Origin: a virus
Length of the DNA: 32,058 nucleotides
IMG/VR virus record: IMGVR_UViG_3300044991_000781
Span: 1 to 32,058 of that record
Strand: one strand, 5' to 3'
A model generated the notes under the pieces. That model worked only from the letters and a program-made list of their open reading frames with translations, was not told the DNA's origin and ran no database searches. A program made the position numbers and the translations under genes. Below are positions 16,356 to 23,487 of the stretch, in pieces (within the stretch, counting starts at the first letter, position 1; each line of letters begins with the position of its first letter).

Positions 16356-16356
16356 T

Positions 16357-18939
16357 TCAGAGCAAAACTGGGTTTTTTTCCTCGTTTTGAACACTGTTCA
16401 AATGGTGTTCACTTGTAAAAATGAGGTATTGTTTCCGCTCTCGATGCTCCTTGCGGACAGGATCATAATCATGCGAAATGACCCTTGTAATGCGCATGCC
16501 GTCGACGCTGATCGTGTCGCCTTCGTGGTCTTTGAATAACTTACCCAGCAACCTACCTACGCGCATGTCGATTGACTCGCTGAATGTTTTCGCACCTGGT
16601 AGTGGGAGATCATGATCTTCAGAAGCCTCTCCGAAATCTGCTGCTGTGAGAGGCTGACCATCGTATCCAGCATTGATGATTGCTCTGGCGATGTCGCGGA
16701 GCCATTGTAGGCGCGGGTTAGCGGTGCGCATCTGCTCCTCGCGGTGTCCGTCAAGTAGCGGCGGCAGCCCGAAGATGTTCTGAACAATCCAGTCCATTGA
16801 TTGGCACCATCGGCGAAAGTCATGCCTGCGTTCAGTTGTAAGCGGTCGACCTTGTGATGCCCATTCACGGATGACCGCATGGACCGCTCCAAGGTATTTG
16901 GGTTGATGAGCTTTGATATGAGAAACGATGTCGCCTTCTGGGTAAGTCTTGAAATAATGGTTGTCCGAGCGTTTTCGGATTCTTGTGATGACTGCTCGGT
17001 TGGCAAGGTCACGGGTCAGTTCGGCGCCGTTAGTAGAAAGCTGCCATAGAAACGGGGTCACGTCGATGTCGGCCTCGGCACGTAGGGCGCGCGCGGCGAC
17101 CTTGCCAAGCCCTCGGATGGCGGTTTCCATAATCTGCGAGTCCATGCGACCGCGGAAGTTGTCGAAGCTGATGAAAGGTCGTCCTGTGATGAGTGCGCGT
17201 GAAACTCTTTCATCGAGGCTTCCGACTCCACCGGCTGCCTGTGTTATAGCGCTTGGATGTTCGCAATAAATGGCATGGATCATTTTGAAGCGAAAGCTCT
17301 TGCCAGATTGTGACTGGTCAGCCTCGGCAAGGTCAAGCGGGAAGTCGTCATCAATCCATCCGCCCATCTTCATAGCTGGTGAGATCAGCGAAGCCATTGC
17401 TCGGCTTGCATCACCTCCATCGGGAAAGTCGAAGTCAACAAGAGCATCAGACAGTATCTCAATAGCCTCGTTTAAAACGACCGTTTGAACTTCATCACCT
17501 CCGGTCACAAACGTCCCTCCAGCGTGCGGATAATAGCCTTTGCCGATGACCGCTGTCCCACGATCGCCGTCAGGAATAAGGACGGGTGATGAAACCATCT
17601 GCCGGATTCGAGGAAGATACTCCCGTGCGCCATCTGATGACAATGCCACGTCTGCGGATGAAGCTGGGAAAGTTGCTGACCTCCAGCGCATCGTGCCGTC
17701 CTCTCGTGCCTCTCTGCGCATCACCTTCGCGCCGAAGGTCTCGATAAGTGACACAAGACGTTTTGCGGCCACTGGCACCATTGCAAAAGCGTCGGTATCA
17801 TCTGCCGCGACCTCGTGAACCATCGTCCCACGCATGAAAAGTCGGTTGGTCGGACCGATGACCGCGAAGATGTGACGTGCCGCTAAGTCATGACCGATCT
17901 CACCAGCAGGGACTGGGAAGACGTGTTCAGGGATACATGTCGGGTTTTCCTCTGCCTCCTCGACAGTGCGGGGAGTGGCTGCATTTTTGCGTGGCGATGA
18001 GGTCATGGATACTGGTGGAGGTGGACTCCATCCATGTTCTTTTGCCAGCATTACCAAGGTAGCTGCGTGGACATCGGTCAGGCGGTTTTGATATTTCGAC
18101 GCATACTCTCCTGGTTGTTCTTCTGGTGACCAGTCGCAGAGAGCTGCGGTGCCTTCGGACTCACCTATGGCATCCCAAACAGCGGACGCGATCTTGATCC
18201 ATTGTTCATATGTCGGGCGCGATGGGATGACCGCAAGCATCTCGCGAGCAATGTCCGGAGTGATCTCAGTAAATGCCCTTCCACCTTTGATGACCATGCC
18301 TTTTTTCTTGGAATCTTTGGCAGCCTTTGGTAACTCAGGTGTCACAGCCAGCGGCTCGAATACTGCGGTGCGCTCAAGGTCGATCCATGCGCCGGGGTCG
18401 TGGCTGACGAACATGAGGCGGACTGGATCCTTGCAAGCCTCGTCGATCGTGAGGTTGTGGGATCGGAAGTGATTGCGAGCGGCGACAAACGCAGCGACGT
18501 GCTGCTCCTTGGTCGTGCAGATCGGGATCCGAGCGATGCCCTTGACGCCTGCACCGGATGGCGAGACAAAGGCAGCGACGATCCTTGGCTCGGCTTTGAG
18601 GATCTCGACGATCTCCTCGACCTCCCAGCCGACATTGTCGGCAGCGTCGAAGTCAAGTTGTAGCAGCCCGGAGTGATGGAATCGCCCCTCATCGATCGCC
18701 TTAGCCCGGCGGCCTTCGCAGGTGCCCGAGATGCTGACCGCTTGCAGGTCTTTCTTGGCGACTGCGTAGCCGTCATCATCACCGGCTGCGAGCGTGCTGC
18801 GCAGCTTGGCGATCTTGCTTGCGAACTCGTCGGACCGGATCGCCTCGATGAGGTCAGTGAGCGTGGTTGTATCCATCGCGGTAGACGCTGTCGCGGATGA
18901 GTAAAAGTCGATTTCGGGATGTTGCATGATTGTTTTCAT
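16357..18939 (-). CDS. Primase-helicase, VirE/BT4734-type N-domain with P-loop ATPase (860 aa)
   Basis: This is the main replication protein. Residues about 25-195 resemble the primase-like VirE N-terminal/BT4734 domain, with GLLQLDFDAAD (acidic residues near 96 and 98), SPSGAGVKGIARIP and DPVRLMFVSHDP. Residues about 225-300 match a PriCT-2-type module (TYEQWIKIASAVWDAIGE...WSPEE). Residues about 500-760 form an ATPase with a P-loop QSQSGKS (542-548) and a hydrophobic strand PFISFDN (588-594). It would prime and unwind DNA at the origin. The ATG at 18939 immediately follows the HNH gene stop; a second ATG four codons later is possible. Its 3' end contains the palindrome at 16386-16402. Confidence 0.85.
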   Translation of the reverse strand: MKTIMQHPEIDFYSSATASTAMDTTTLTDLIEAIRSDEFASKIAKLRSTLAAGDDDGYAVAKKDLQAVSISGTCEGRRAKAIDEGRFHHSGLLQLDFDAADNVGWEVEEIVEILKAEPRIVAAFVSPSGAGVKGIARIPICTTKEQHVAAFVAARNHFRSHNLTIDEACKDPVRLMFVSHDPGAWIDLERTAVFEPLAVTPELPKAAKDSKKKGMVIKGGRAFTEITPDIAREMLAVIPSRPTYEQWIKIASAVWDAIGESEGTAALCDWSPEEQPGEYASKYQNRLTDVHAATLVMLAKEHGWSPPPPVSMTSSPRKNAATPRTVEEAEENPTCIPEHVFPVPAGEIGHDLAARHIFAVIGPTNRLFMRGTMVHEVAADDTDAFAMVPVAAKRLVSLIETFGAKVMRREAREDGTMRWRSATFPASSADVALSSDGAREYLPRIRQMVSSPVLIPDGDRGTAVIGKGYYPHAGGTFVTGGDEVQTVVLNEAIEILSDALVDFDFPDGGDASRAMASLISPAMKMGGWIDDDFPLDLAEADQSQSGKSFRFKMIHAIYCEHPSAITQAAGGVGSLDERVSRALITGRPFISFDNFRGRMDSQIMETAIRGLGKVAARALRAEADIDVTPFLWQLSTNGAELTRDLANRAVITRIRKRSDNHYFKTYPEGDIVSHIKAHQPKYLGAVHAVIREWASQGRPLTTERRHDFRRWCQSMDWIVQNIFGLPPLLDGHREEQMRTANPRLQWLRDIARAIINAGYDGQPLTAADFGEASEDHDLPLPGAKTFSESIDMRVGRLLGKLFKDHEGDTISVDGMRITRVISHDYDPVRKEHRERKQYLIFTSEHHLNSVQNEEKNPVLL
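16386..16402 (+). promoter_or_regulatory. 17-bp perfect palindrome inside the primase 3' end
   Basis: TTTGAACA, one central C, TGTTCAAA: a perfect 8+1+8 dyad. It contains most of the second copy of the 14-bp element (16390-16403). A perfect dyad of this size in coding sequence suggests a binding site for a dimeric regulator or initiator. Confidence 0.65.
16390..16403 (+). repeat. 14-bp direct repeat, copy 2 (AACACTGTTCAAAT)
   Basis: Exact copy of 16183-16196, located within the last codons of the primase-helicase gene. It is followed by a further partial copy, GTGTTCAC, at 16405-16412. Confidence 0.8.
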
Positions 18940-19335
18940 TTAATATGGAAGGTGCATTAGTGGAGTAACTTTACGATGCCATTCTGTGTGGCATTTTTTA
19001 CAAAGATATGATGTAGGCCAGTTGTCAGCATCTGTTGGGAATAAATGACGTGGCGCCCAATGATGAAGTTCCGCCCCTTTTTGCAAACATTTTACGCATG
19101 TCTCTTGTTCGTCTTCAAAACAAGGAAAATCAGAATCTCCTACAATTTTAGCAAAATGATCTTTTTTGATTGAATCTATCCAATGGCAATCAGGACATAC
19201 TTTGCCATATTGTAATGCGCCGCTCCTTATTCTGCGTGCGCCCCAAACTAAAATAACGGTCTTGTTACCACCGTAATTTGACGCACATCTTTTGCATTGC
19301 GTCTGTATATTTCTCCAATATGATAAATCATTCAT
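18940..19335 (-). CDS. HNH-like zinc-binding protein (131 aa)
   Basis: The C-terminal half carries CVKC, then ELHHWAPRHLF, DNW, LCKKCHTEWH: two CxxC pairs with the His-Asn-His order expected of an HNH nuclease. The N-terminal half has two further Cys pairs (CKRC and CPDC), suggesting a second zinc site. It could be a homing-type or repair-type endonuclease. The gene is clearly more AT-rich than the primase and helicase genes around it, a sign of recent acquisition. Its ATG overlaps the TGA of the small ORF 19332-19493, and its stop abuts the primase start. Confidence 0.7.
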   Translation of the reverse strand: MNDLSYWRNIQTQCKRCASNYGGNKTVILVWGARRIRSGALQYGKVCPDCHWIDSIKKDHFAKIVGDSDFPCFEDEQETCVKCLQKGAELHHWAPRHLFPTDADNWPTSYLCKKCHTEWHRKVTPLMHLPY

Positions 19336-19493
19336 AATTTAAACAGGCGCGCCCCGAGGCAAGAGCGTCTGACTCCCAGCATTGCCGGGACACTCTCGCG
19401 CAACGGGGCGCATTTTGTTATCGTGATTTGCATCGGGTCAGATCCAATGGCCGCAAGCGCGACGAAATAAGAATACGTGGCTTTTTTAATCAT
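19332..19493 (-). CDS. Small ORF coupled at both ends, spanning a strong hairpin (53 aa)
   Basis: This 53-aa frame starts at an ATG overlapping the DUF3310 stop (ATGA at 19490-19493) and ends with a TGA overlapping the HNH start (ATGA at 19332-19335). It begins MIKKATYSYFVALAAIGSD; the second half is basic and Cys-containing (LGVRRSCLGARLFKL). Perfect coupling to both neighbours argues it is translated. However, codons 28-49 are also a near-perfect RNA hairpin, so selection may act on RNA and not protein. No family recognised. Confidence 0.5.
   Translation of the reverse strand: MIKKATYSYFVALAAIGSDPMQITITKCAPLRESVPAMLGVRRSCLGARLFKL
19349..19411 (-). ncRNA. Long GC-rich hairpin upstream of the HNH gene
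   Basis: On the minus strand an 8-bp outer stem (GCGCCCCG / CGGGGCGC) encloses a middle stem (GCGAGAG / CTCTTGC, one G-T pair) and an inner stem (TCCCGGC / GCTGGGA, one G-T pair) with a 3-nt loop. The three stems stack into one rod. It is too regular to be chance but lacks tRNA D- and T-arm features, and no T run follows directly. It could be an attenuator, an RNase target or a roadblock controlling HNH/primase expression. Confidence 0.55.
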
Positions 19494-19804
19494 GCAAGGT
19501 TTTTCTTTGTCCTGAGTTCTTTCTCAAGCTCGCCTGGCTGATACATATCAGCGATCCCGACGCCGTTGTGGATGAGTTGTGGATGAGTTTTCTTGATGGA
19601 TTCCTCCATCCGTTCGATCTCGCGTTGGATATACCAAGCGGCCTTTTTGAGATCTTTGATCTCGCAGTCCTTCTCGCCGGCGCGCCAGATGTATTTGATG
19701 GCGTTGCCACGGCAGAAGTTGAAATGCTCGGTGATTGTGATACACTCGACGCCGCTAGGGTGGCTCTTGTAGTGCGGCGGATGGTTGACTAGGTCTGTGT
19801 TCAT
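19490..19804 (-). CDS. DUF3310-family protein (104 aa)
   Basis: The sequence NHPPHYKSHPSGVECITITEHFNFCRGNAIKYIWRAGEK...DLKKAAWYIQREIER is the hallmark of the phage DUF3310 family, whose members are often annotated as nucleotide-kinase-like but whose activity is not established to my knowledge. It is a common early gene of dsDNA phages. The start at 19804 overlaps the preceding coiled-coil gene's stop through the shared GAACTATGA module. Confidence 0.85.
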   Translation of the reverse strand: MNTDLVNHPPHYKSHPSGVECITITEHFNFCRGNAIKYIWRAGEKDCEIKDLKKAAWYIQREIERMEESIKKTHPQLIHNGVGIADMYQPGELEKELRTKKNLA

Positions 19805-20154
19805 AGTTCGTTCGTGGTTAAATTTGTTGCCGATTGACTACAAATTACAATGTCGCCGCTCGACCTCATCTGCCTCATCGCCTCCGCCAGCCTGTCCCGC
19901 TGCTCGGTGACTGCAGTTAGTTCTTCATCTAGGTTTTGAGCGTAATGGATTCTCGTTTGCTGCCCTTTGATAAAATCGTTGATAATTTCTGGAGTACCGC
20001 CCCAGCCGTTTAAGATACTCCATTCAGATAGTTCCTCCCTTGCTGCGGTTAGTTCGCGTTCAAGTGTTCGGGCGTGTTCTGCTGCTTCAAATGGTTCATC
20101 ATGAAAATCCCATGTAGAAGTAAATTTATCTGTTCTCGGTGTGTCTGTGTTCAT
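19801..20154 (-). CDS. Coiled-coil cassette protein E, TPRTD family (117 aa)
   Basis: One of five related short genes. It starts MNTDTPRTDKF, has LERELTAAREEL in the middle and VTEQRDRLAEAM before the end, and ends TTNEL. The heptad pattern of Leu, Glu and Arg predicts a coiled coil, with no catalytic motif. The final NEL and stop are encoded by the intergenic module that also starts the next gene. Proteins with a TPRTD start are common, uncharacterised phage early proteins. Function unknown. Confidence 0.7.
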   Translation of the reverse strand: MNTDTPRTDKFTSTWDFHDEPFEAAEHARTLERELTAAREELSEWSILNGWGGTPEIINDFIKGQQTRIHYAQNLDEELTAVTEQRDRLAEAMRQMRSSGDIVICSQSATNLTTNEL

Positions 20155-20492
20155 AGTTCGTTCGTGGTTAGGGATTGGAGTGCTTCGTCAATCTCTTTAT
20201 CAGCGGCATCTAATTCATCATGGCTGAAATCCCAGCCTGACGGGTATCTAGATACAATCGGCTTCGCTTTTTCCAAAGCCTCCGCCAGCCTGTCGCGCTG
20301 ATTTCTTGCGATGAATATTTCAAGATACATATTGCCGTTTTCGCTCACCATGTGGCAAATCTCGGCACGGGCGGCGGTTAGTTCGCTTTCAAGACTTTCG
20401 CATAGGGCAAGCCATTCGTCTTGATTTGGGATACATTCGCCATCGGCAAATGAGGCGTAAAATCTATTTGTTCTCGGTGTGTCTGTTTTCAT
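20151..20492 (-). CDS. Coiled-coil cassette protein D, TPRTD family (113 aa)
   Basis: Starts MKTDTPRTNRFYASFADGE, continues with CESLESELTAARAEI and NQRDRLAEALEKAKP, and ends TTNEL. I start at the ATG at 20492 and not at the upstream in-frame ATG at 20555, because 20492 lies exactly at the shared GAACGAACTATG module and gives the family N-terminus. It overlaps the next gene by ATGA. Function unknown; it probably self-associates as a coiled coil. Confidence 0.7.
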   Translation of the reverse strand: MKTDTPRTNRFYASFADGECIPNQDEWLALCESLESELTAARAEICHMVSENGNMYLEIFIARNQRDRLAEALEKAKPIVSRYPSGWDFSHDELDAADKEIDEALQSLTTNEL

Positions 20493-20511
20493 AGTTCGTT
20501 CGGGTTGGTTG

Positions 20512-20955
20512 TTACGGAGCGATTCCTTTATCATGCGTCCAGTGCATTTCAACATCTTTAGCTATGTCAGCGTTTATTAGTTTTAATACTTCGTTGAGAT
20601 ACCATTGCTTGTGATGTGATCCATCTGTTTGCAATCCGTCTTTTAATAATTCAATAACTCTGTTGTTGTTTGCCGCCAGCCTGTCGCGCTGCTCGGTGAC
20701 GGATGCCAATAAATCGCTTGCACAATCGACCGCTTGCTTTAATCCATCACGCTGCTCGGTGACTTCCTGCATATTGTTGGCATGGTGCATCTCGGCGGCA
20801 GCGTATCGAATGCCAAGCATTTCGATTTCCTCCCGTGCGGCGGCTAGCTCGCGTTCAAGCTCTCTGCATAGCTCAGGTCTGACGACTTTGCGCTTATGCA
20901 CTCCTAGCCTCACTGTGTATTCTGCTTTATCTGTTCTCGGCGTGTCTGTGTTCAT
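20512..20955 (-). CDS. Coiled-coil cassette protein C, TPRTD family (147 aa)
   Basis: The longest member. It starts MNTDTPRTDKAEYTVRLG, has CRELERELAAAREEIEMLG, and carries two copies of the VTEQRD unit (VTEQRDGLKQAVD and VTEQRDRLAANNN), consistent with internal duplication of the 27-bp repeat. Its upstream sequence lacks the GAACGAACT module but the N-terminus is conserved. Its ATG overlaps the previous gene's stop as ATGA. Confidence 0.7.
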   Translation of the reverse strand: MNTDTPRTDKAEYTVRLGVHKRKVVRPELCRELERELAAAREEIEMLGIRYAAAEMHHANNMQEVTEQRDGLKQAVDCASDLLASVTEQRDRLAANNNRVIELLKDGLQTDGSHHKQWYLNEVLKLINADIAKDVEMHWTHDKGIAP

Positions 20956-21158
20956 ATTATCATGGCGGTTGGCATTGTTGCTAGTGAGATCAAATTTTGG
21001 AAAAGATCTTCTGTAAGAACGCGCACTTGCGTTCCGTTTGGGTGTTTGTTTTCGGATTGCCAGTTGGTCAGATAATCCTTTGGTGATTCAAACAAGTTTG
21101 GAGTTTTCTCAACAAAGATCTGCCCATCTAAGATGACAAGTTTTGGTCTGTCGTTCAT
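20952..21158 (-). CDS. Hypothetical protein within the cassette array (68 aa)
   Basis: This 68-aa protein starts MNDRPKLVILDGQIFVEKTP and is not a coiled-coil family member, but it has the same start module (CCAACCAGAACGAACTATG). The upstream in-frame ATG at 21191 is rejected for that reason. A small mixed alpha/beta protein of unknown role, inserted between cassettes. Confidence 0.6.
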   Translation of the reverse strand: MNDRPKLVILDGQIFVEKTPNLFESPKDYLTNWQSENKHPNGTQVRVLTEDLFQNLISLATMPTAMII

Positions 21159-21391
21159 AGTTCGTTCTGGTTGGTTGTCCTGAAATTGCAAGCTGGTGAA
21201 AAACTAGGCATCCAACACCCGTTTTTCTCCTCAATCGCATATTTAAAAATCCCTGTTGTGGTTTTAACGTAAGCCCAAGCAAAATCATTATTTGTCATCT
21301 TTATTTTAACTTTTCCTTCGGGAAATCCAGACAAGGGAAGTAAGGTTTTAACTCCAAAAATGATATTTTGTTTTGTTGTGATTATTGTCAT
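21155..21391 (-). CDS. Hypothetical protein within the cassette array (78 aa)
   Basis: A 78-aa protein starting MTIITTKQNIIFGVKTLLPL and ending NQNEL. It is AT-richer and beta-type compared with the coiled-coil members. The start at 21391 is set by the GAACGAACTATG module and an ATGA overlap with the preceding gene; an in-frame ATG at 21418 is rejected. I do not recognise a family. Confidence 0.6.
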   Translation of the reverse strand: MTIITTKQNIIFGVKTLLPLSGFPEGKVKIKMTNNDFAWAYVKTTTGIFKYAIEEKNGCWMPSFSPACNFRTTNQNEL

Positions 21392-21771
21392 AGTTCGTTC
21401 GGGTTGGTTATTTCCCAAGGCAATAGCGTTTCATCTGCTTCATCTTGGCTGTCGCATGATAGGTTGCGGTATTTCTCAGCTAATCTACGGGCTTCGTCGC
21501 GCTGCTCGGTTACTTTGTGTAGCTGGTCGCTTGCGTAATCAATACATGATCGCAAGCCGTCCCGCTGTTCGGCGGCTGCATCGTAAATGCTTGATGCTTG
21601 TTTTAGTGCAAAGTTAAGCCCCTCTATCTCGGCACGGGCGGAGTTGAGTTCGATTTCAAATTTCTCGCATTGAATATGCATGATCGCAGCCTTATCTCCT
21701 GTGTCTTGATAGGGGTCTTGCATGTAATCCATGTATATCTTATCCGTTCTCGGCGTTTCTGATTTACTCAT
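21388..21771 (-). CDS. Coiled-coil cassette protein B, TPRTD family (127 aa)
   Basis: Starts MSKSETPRTDKIYMDYM, has CEKFEIELNSARAEIEGL, then AAEQRDGLRSCIDYASDQL and VTEQRDEARRLAEKY, and ends NPNEL. It combines the family N-terminus with duplicated QRD units like protein C. Its ATG overlaps the upstream gene by 8 nt. Function unknown. Confidence 0.7.
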   Translation of the reverse strand: MSKSETPRTDKIYMDYMQDPYQDTGDKAAIMHIQCEKFEIELNSARAEIEGLNFALKQASSIYDAAAEQRDGLRSCIDYASDQLHKVTEQRDEARRLAEKYRNLSCDSQDEADETLLPWEITNPNEL

Positions 21772-22111
21772 GGTCTTTAGGGGTTAGGGATTTGAGGGCT
21801 TCGCGGGCGATAGTCCTTACAGCATCCATCCTGTCATGGGGTGTTATAACCCAATCACAATCAGCTAGTTTTTGCAAAGCCACCGCCAGCCTGTCCCGCT
21901 GCTCGGTCAGCATCTTGTTTTCCCTCCTCAATACGCAAGTCCACCGTTGGCATTTGTCATGGCAGGTATGGATTCCTGACAAATCTATGCGCTCGATCTT
22001 GGCGCGAGCAGCGGTTAGTTCGGTGGTGAGTGAGTTAATTCTGTAAGTGAGGAGATTGATTGACTCCTGATGCGGATCCTCCGCCATTAAGTTTCCTAGT
22101 TCTTGTTTCAT
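21764..22111 (-). CDS. Coiled-coil cassette protein A (115 aa)
   Basis: The first gene of the array. It lacks the TPRTD start but shares LTTELTAARAKIERI and LTEQRDRLAVALQKLA with the others, so it is a divergent member or a fusion of a new N-terminus to the conserved body. A Cys/His cluster (HTCHDKCQRWTC) near residues 48-59 could bind zinc. The leader is CA-rich (TCTCCAAACCAAAAAAC) without a Shine-Dalgarno tract. Confidence 0.65.
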   Translation of the reverse strand: MKQELGNLMAEDPHQESINLLTYRINSLTTELTAARAKIERIDLSGIHTCHDKCQRWTCVLRRENKMLTEQRDRLAVALQKLADCDWVITPHDRMDAVRTIAREALKSLTPKDHE

Positions 22112-22131
22112 GTTTTTTGGTTTGGAGATAG

Positions 22132-23487
22132 TTAATTCATGCGCTGGAGAGCGCGGACGGCGTGTAGCATTCCGCTTTGCGTGTCGGATTTATCGCGGAG
22201 AGCCTCGGCGACGGCGTCGTCGATGGTTCCTGCGCAGATCAGTCGATAGATCAGAGTCTCGGCAGTTTGTCCAGTTCTAATGAGCCGAGCGTTGGTCTGA
22301 ACGTAAGTTTCATGCGAATAGGTGAGACTGACCCAGATCGCTATCCGGCAGGAGACTTGCAGACCGTCGATGCCGTGGCTGAGAGATCGAGGGTCAGCGA
22401 CCCAGACTGGGATCTTGCCAGCCTTCCAGTCGTCGAGGTTGCGCTCGTCGAACATCCTCGCACCTCGGATCGCATCGAGGACTCTGGCGGACTCGTGCTT
22501 GAATGCGCAGAGGACGAGGACAGGCTCGCCTTGGTGCCTGTCGAGGACGCTACGGAGTGCGGAGATCTTGGCGGTATGAACTGGCAGGACGTTGCGGTCG
22601 GCATCGTAGACGGCGCCGCTGGTGAGTTGCAGGAGCTTGTTGACCAGCACGCCGGCGGATGGTGCGGTGATCTCGCCATCCTCGATCTCGGCGAGCATCT
22701 CTTTCTCAAGCGTCTTGTATTGCTTGCGAGCCTCGGCTGGCATGACTGCCGGGATGTCGATGACGCTGGAGGCTGGCAGGTCGGTCGGGTCGCCGACCAT
22801 GACGAGCGCGAGGTCAGCGAGCTTGCCATCGATCGCCTCCTTTGATCCTGTGACCAGTTTGTAGGTATAGCCCATGTAGTCGGCAGGGTAGAAGTAGGCG
22901 TCGCGGTAGCCGGTGAACGTGCGACCGAGGCGGTTGCCGTCGTCGAGCATCTTGACCTGCATGAAGAGATCGAGGTAGTTGTTCGGGATCGGTGTCCCGG
23001 TCAGTCCCCAGCGGCGCTCGATCGCGGCGAGGTGCTTGTGCAGCGCCTTGAACCGCTTCGACTGTGGATTTTTGGCGAGGCTGAGTTCGTCGATGACCAG
23101 CGTGCAGACCGGACAGGTGAAGTCTTTGCGCTTAGGGAACATGAGAGGCAGCCGGTTGGGTAGGAGTTCGGAGTTGATGAGGTAGATGTCGGCGGCTTGC
23201 TCATGCCATGCTTTCAGCCCTGCTGCGGTCCGCAGGTTAGCGACGCGCATCCATCGGGTATGCGCCCAGCGCTCGACCTGCGCTGGCCATGTGATCGAGC
23301 AGACGCGCAGCGGTGCGACGATGAGCGCAGCCTTGAAGTCGCCGATGGTTGCCAGCGCGTCGAGCGCGGTGAGCGTGACGACCGTCTTGCCTTTCCCCGG
23401 GCTGACGAACAGCGCAGCCCTGTCGTTGTCGAGCAGGTGATCGATCATCGGCAGTTGGCTAGGGAAAGGCTGGAAGGTTTCGGTCAT
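22132..23487 (-). CDS. SNF2-type superfamily 2 DNA helicase (451 aa)
   Basis: A compact SF2 helicase with motif I SPGKGKT (29-35), motif II DELS in place of DEAH (133-136), motif III GLTGTP (161-166), and C-terminal motifs VWVADPRSLSHGIDGLQ and NARLIRTGQTAETLIYRLI typical of SNF2 proteins. It would translocate on or remodel dsDNA during replication or recombination. Phages often pair such helicases with VRR-NUC nucleases. Here both are in one run with a methyltransferase between them. The start overlaps the methyltransferase stop as ATGA. Confidence 0.88.
   Translation of the reverse strand: MTETFQPFPSQLPMIDHLLDNDRAALFVSPGKGKTVVTLTALDALATIGDFKAALIVAPLRVCSITWPAQVERWAHTRWMRVANLRTAAGLKAWHEQAADIYLINSELLPNRLPLMFPKRKDFTCPVCTLVIDELSLAKNPQSKRFKALHKHLAAIERRWGLTGTPIPNNYLDLFMQVKMLDDGNRLGRTFTGYRDAYFYPADYMGYTYKLVTGSKEAIDGKLADLALVMVGDPTDLPASSVIDIPAVMPAEARKQYKTLEKEMLAEIEDGEITAPSAGVLVNKLLQLTSGAVYDADRNVLPVHTAKISALRSVLDRHQGEPVLVLCAFKHESARVLDAIRGARMFDERNLDDWKAGKIPVWVADPRSLSHGIDGLQVSCRIAIWVSLTYSHETYVQTNARLIRTGQTAETLIYRLICAGTIDDAVAEALRDKSDTQSGMLHAVRALQRMN

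Larger units (their letters stand above)
16142..16356. other. Candidate replication origin: intergenic repeat region
   Basis: This 215-bp gap after the primase-helicase contains no convincing gene. It holds a hairpin-capable CAGTGTT/AACACTG pair at 16170-16189, a 14-bp element AACACTGTTCAAAT at 16183-16196, a large imperfect inverted repeat (16228-16264 and 16296-16332), an AT-rich loop between the arms, and a G-rich tandem repeat at 16326-16355. Iterons, dyads and an AT-rich centre next to a primase gene are the usual ingredients of a phage origin. An operator region is the main alternative. Confidence 0.5.
19802..21405 (-). repeat. Repeated stop/start module GAACGAACTATG(A), five copies
   Basis: The minus-strand sequence GAACGAACTATG occurs over the starts at 19804, 20154, 20492, 21158 and 21391, preceded by AACCAACC(C/A) or AACCAC. 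In four cases the same bases encode Asn-Glu-Leu and the stop of the upstream protein, so one module both ends one gene and starts the next. No purine Shine-Dalgarno tract is present in it. Confidence 0.8.
19887..21915 (-). repeat. Dispersed 27-bp coding repeat for VTEQRDRLA
   Basis: On the plus strand, near-identical copies of GCCAGCCTGTCSCGCTGCTC followed by GGTGAC occur around 19888, 20284 (partial), 20671, 20747 (partial), 21495 (partial) and 21889. They encode the VTEQRDRLA unit on the minus strand. Nucleotide-level conservation across otherwise diverged genes points to recent duplication or gene conversion. Confidence 0.7.

Noticed and set aside
19349-19411. tRNA gene
   Set aside because: The 8-bp outer stem looks like an acceptor stem, but there is no T-loop TTC, no D-arm GG and no 7-nt anticodon loop; it folds as a linear rod.
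19887-21915. CRISPR array
   Set aside because: The repeats are inside coding genes, irregularly spaced, and encode a conserved coiled-coil unit.
22177-22845. Plus-strand ORF (222 aa) opposite the SNF2 helicase
   Set aside because: The minus-strand frame has all helicase motifs; the plus frame is an antisense shadow in GC-rich sequence.
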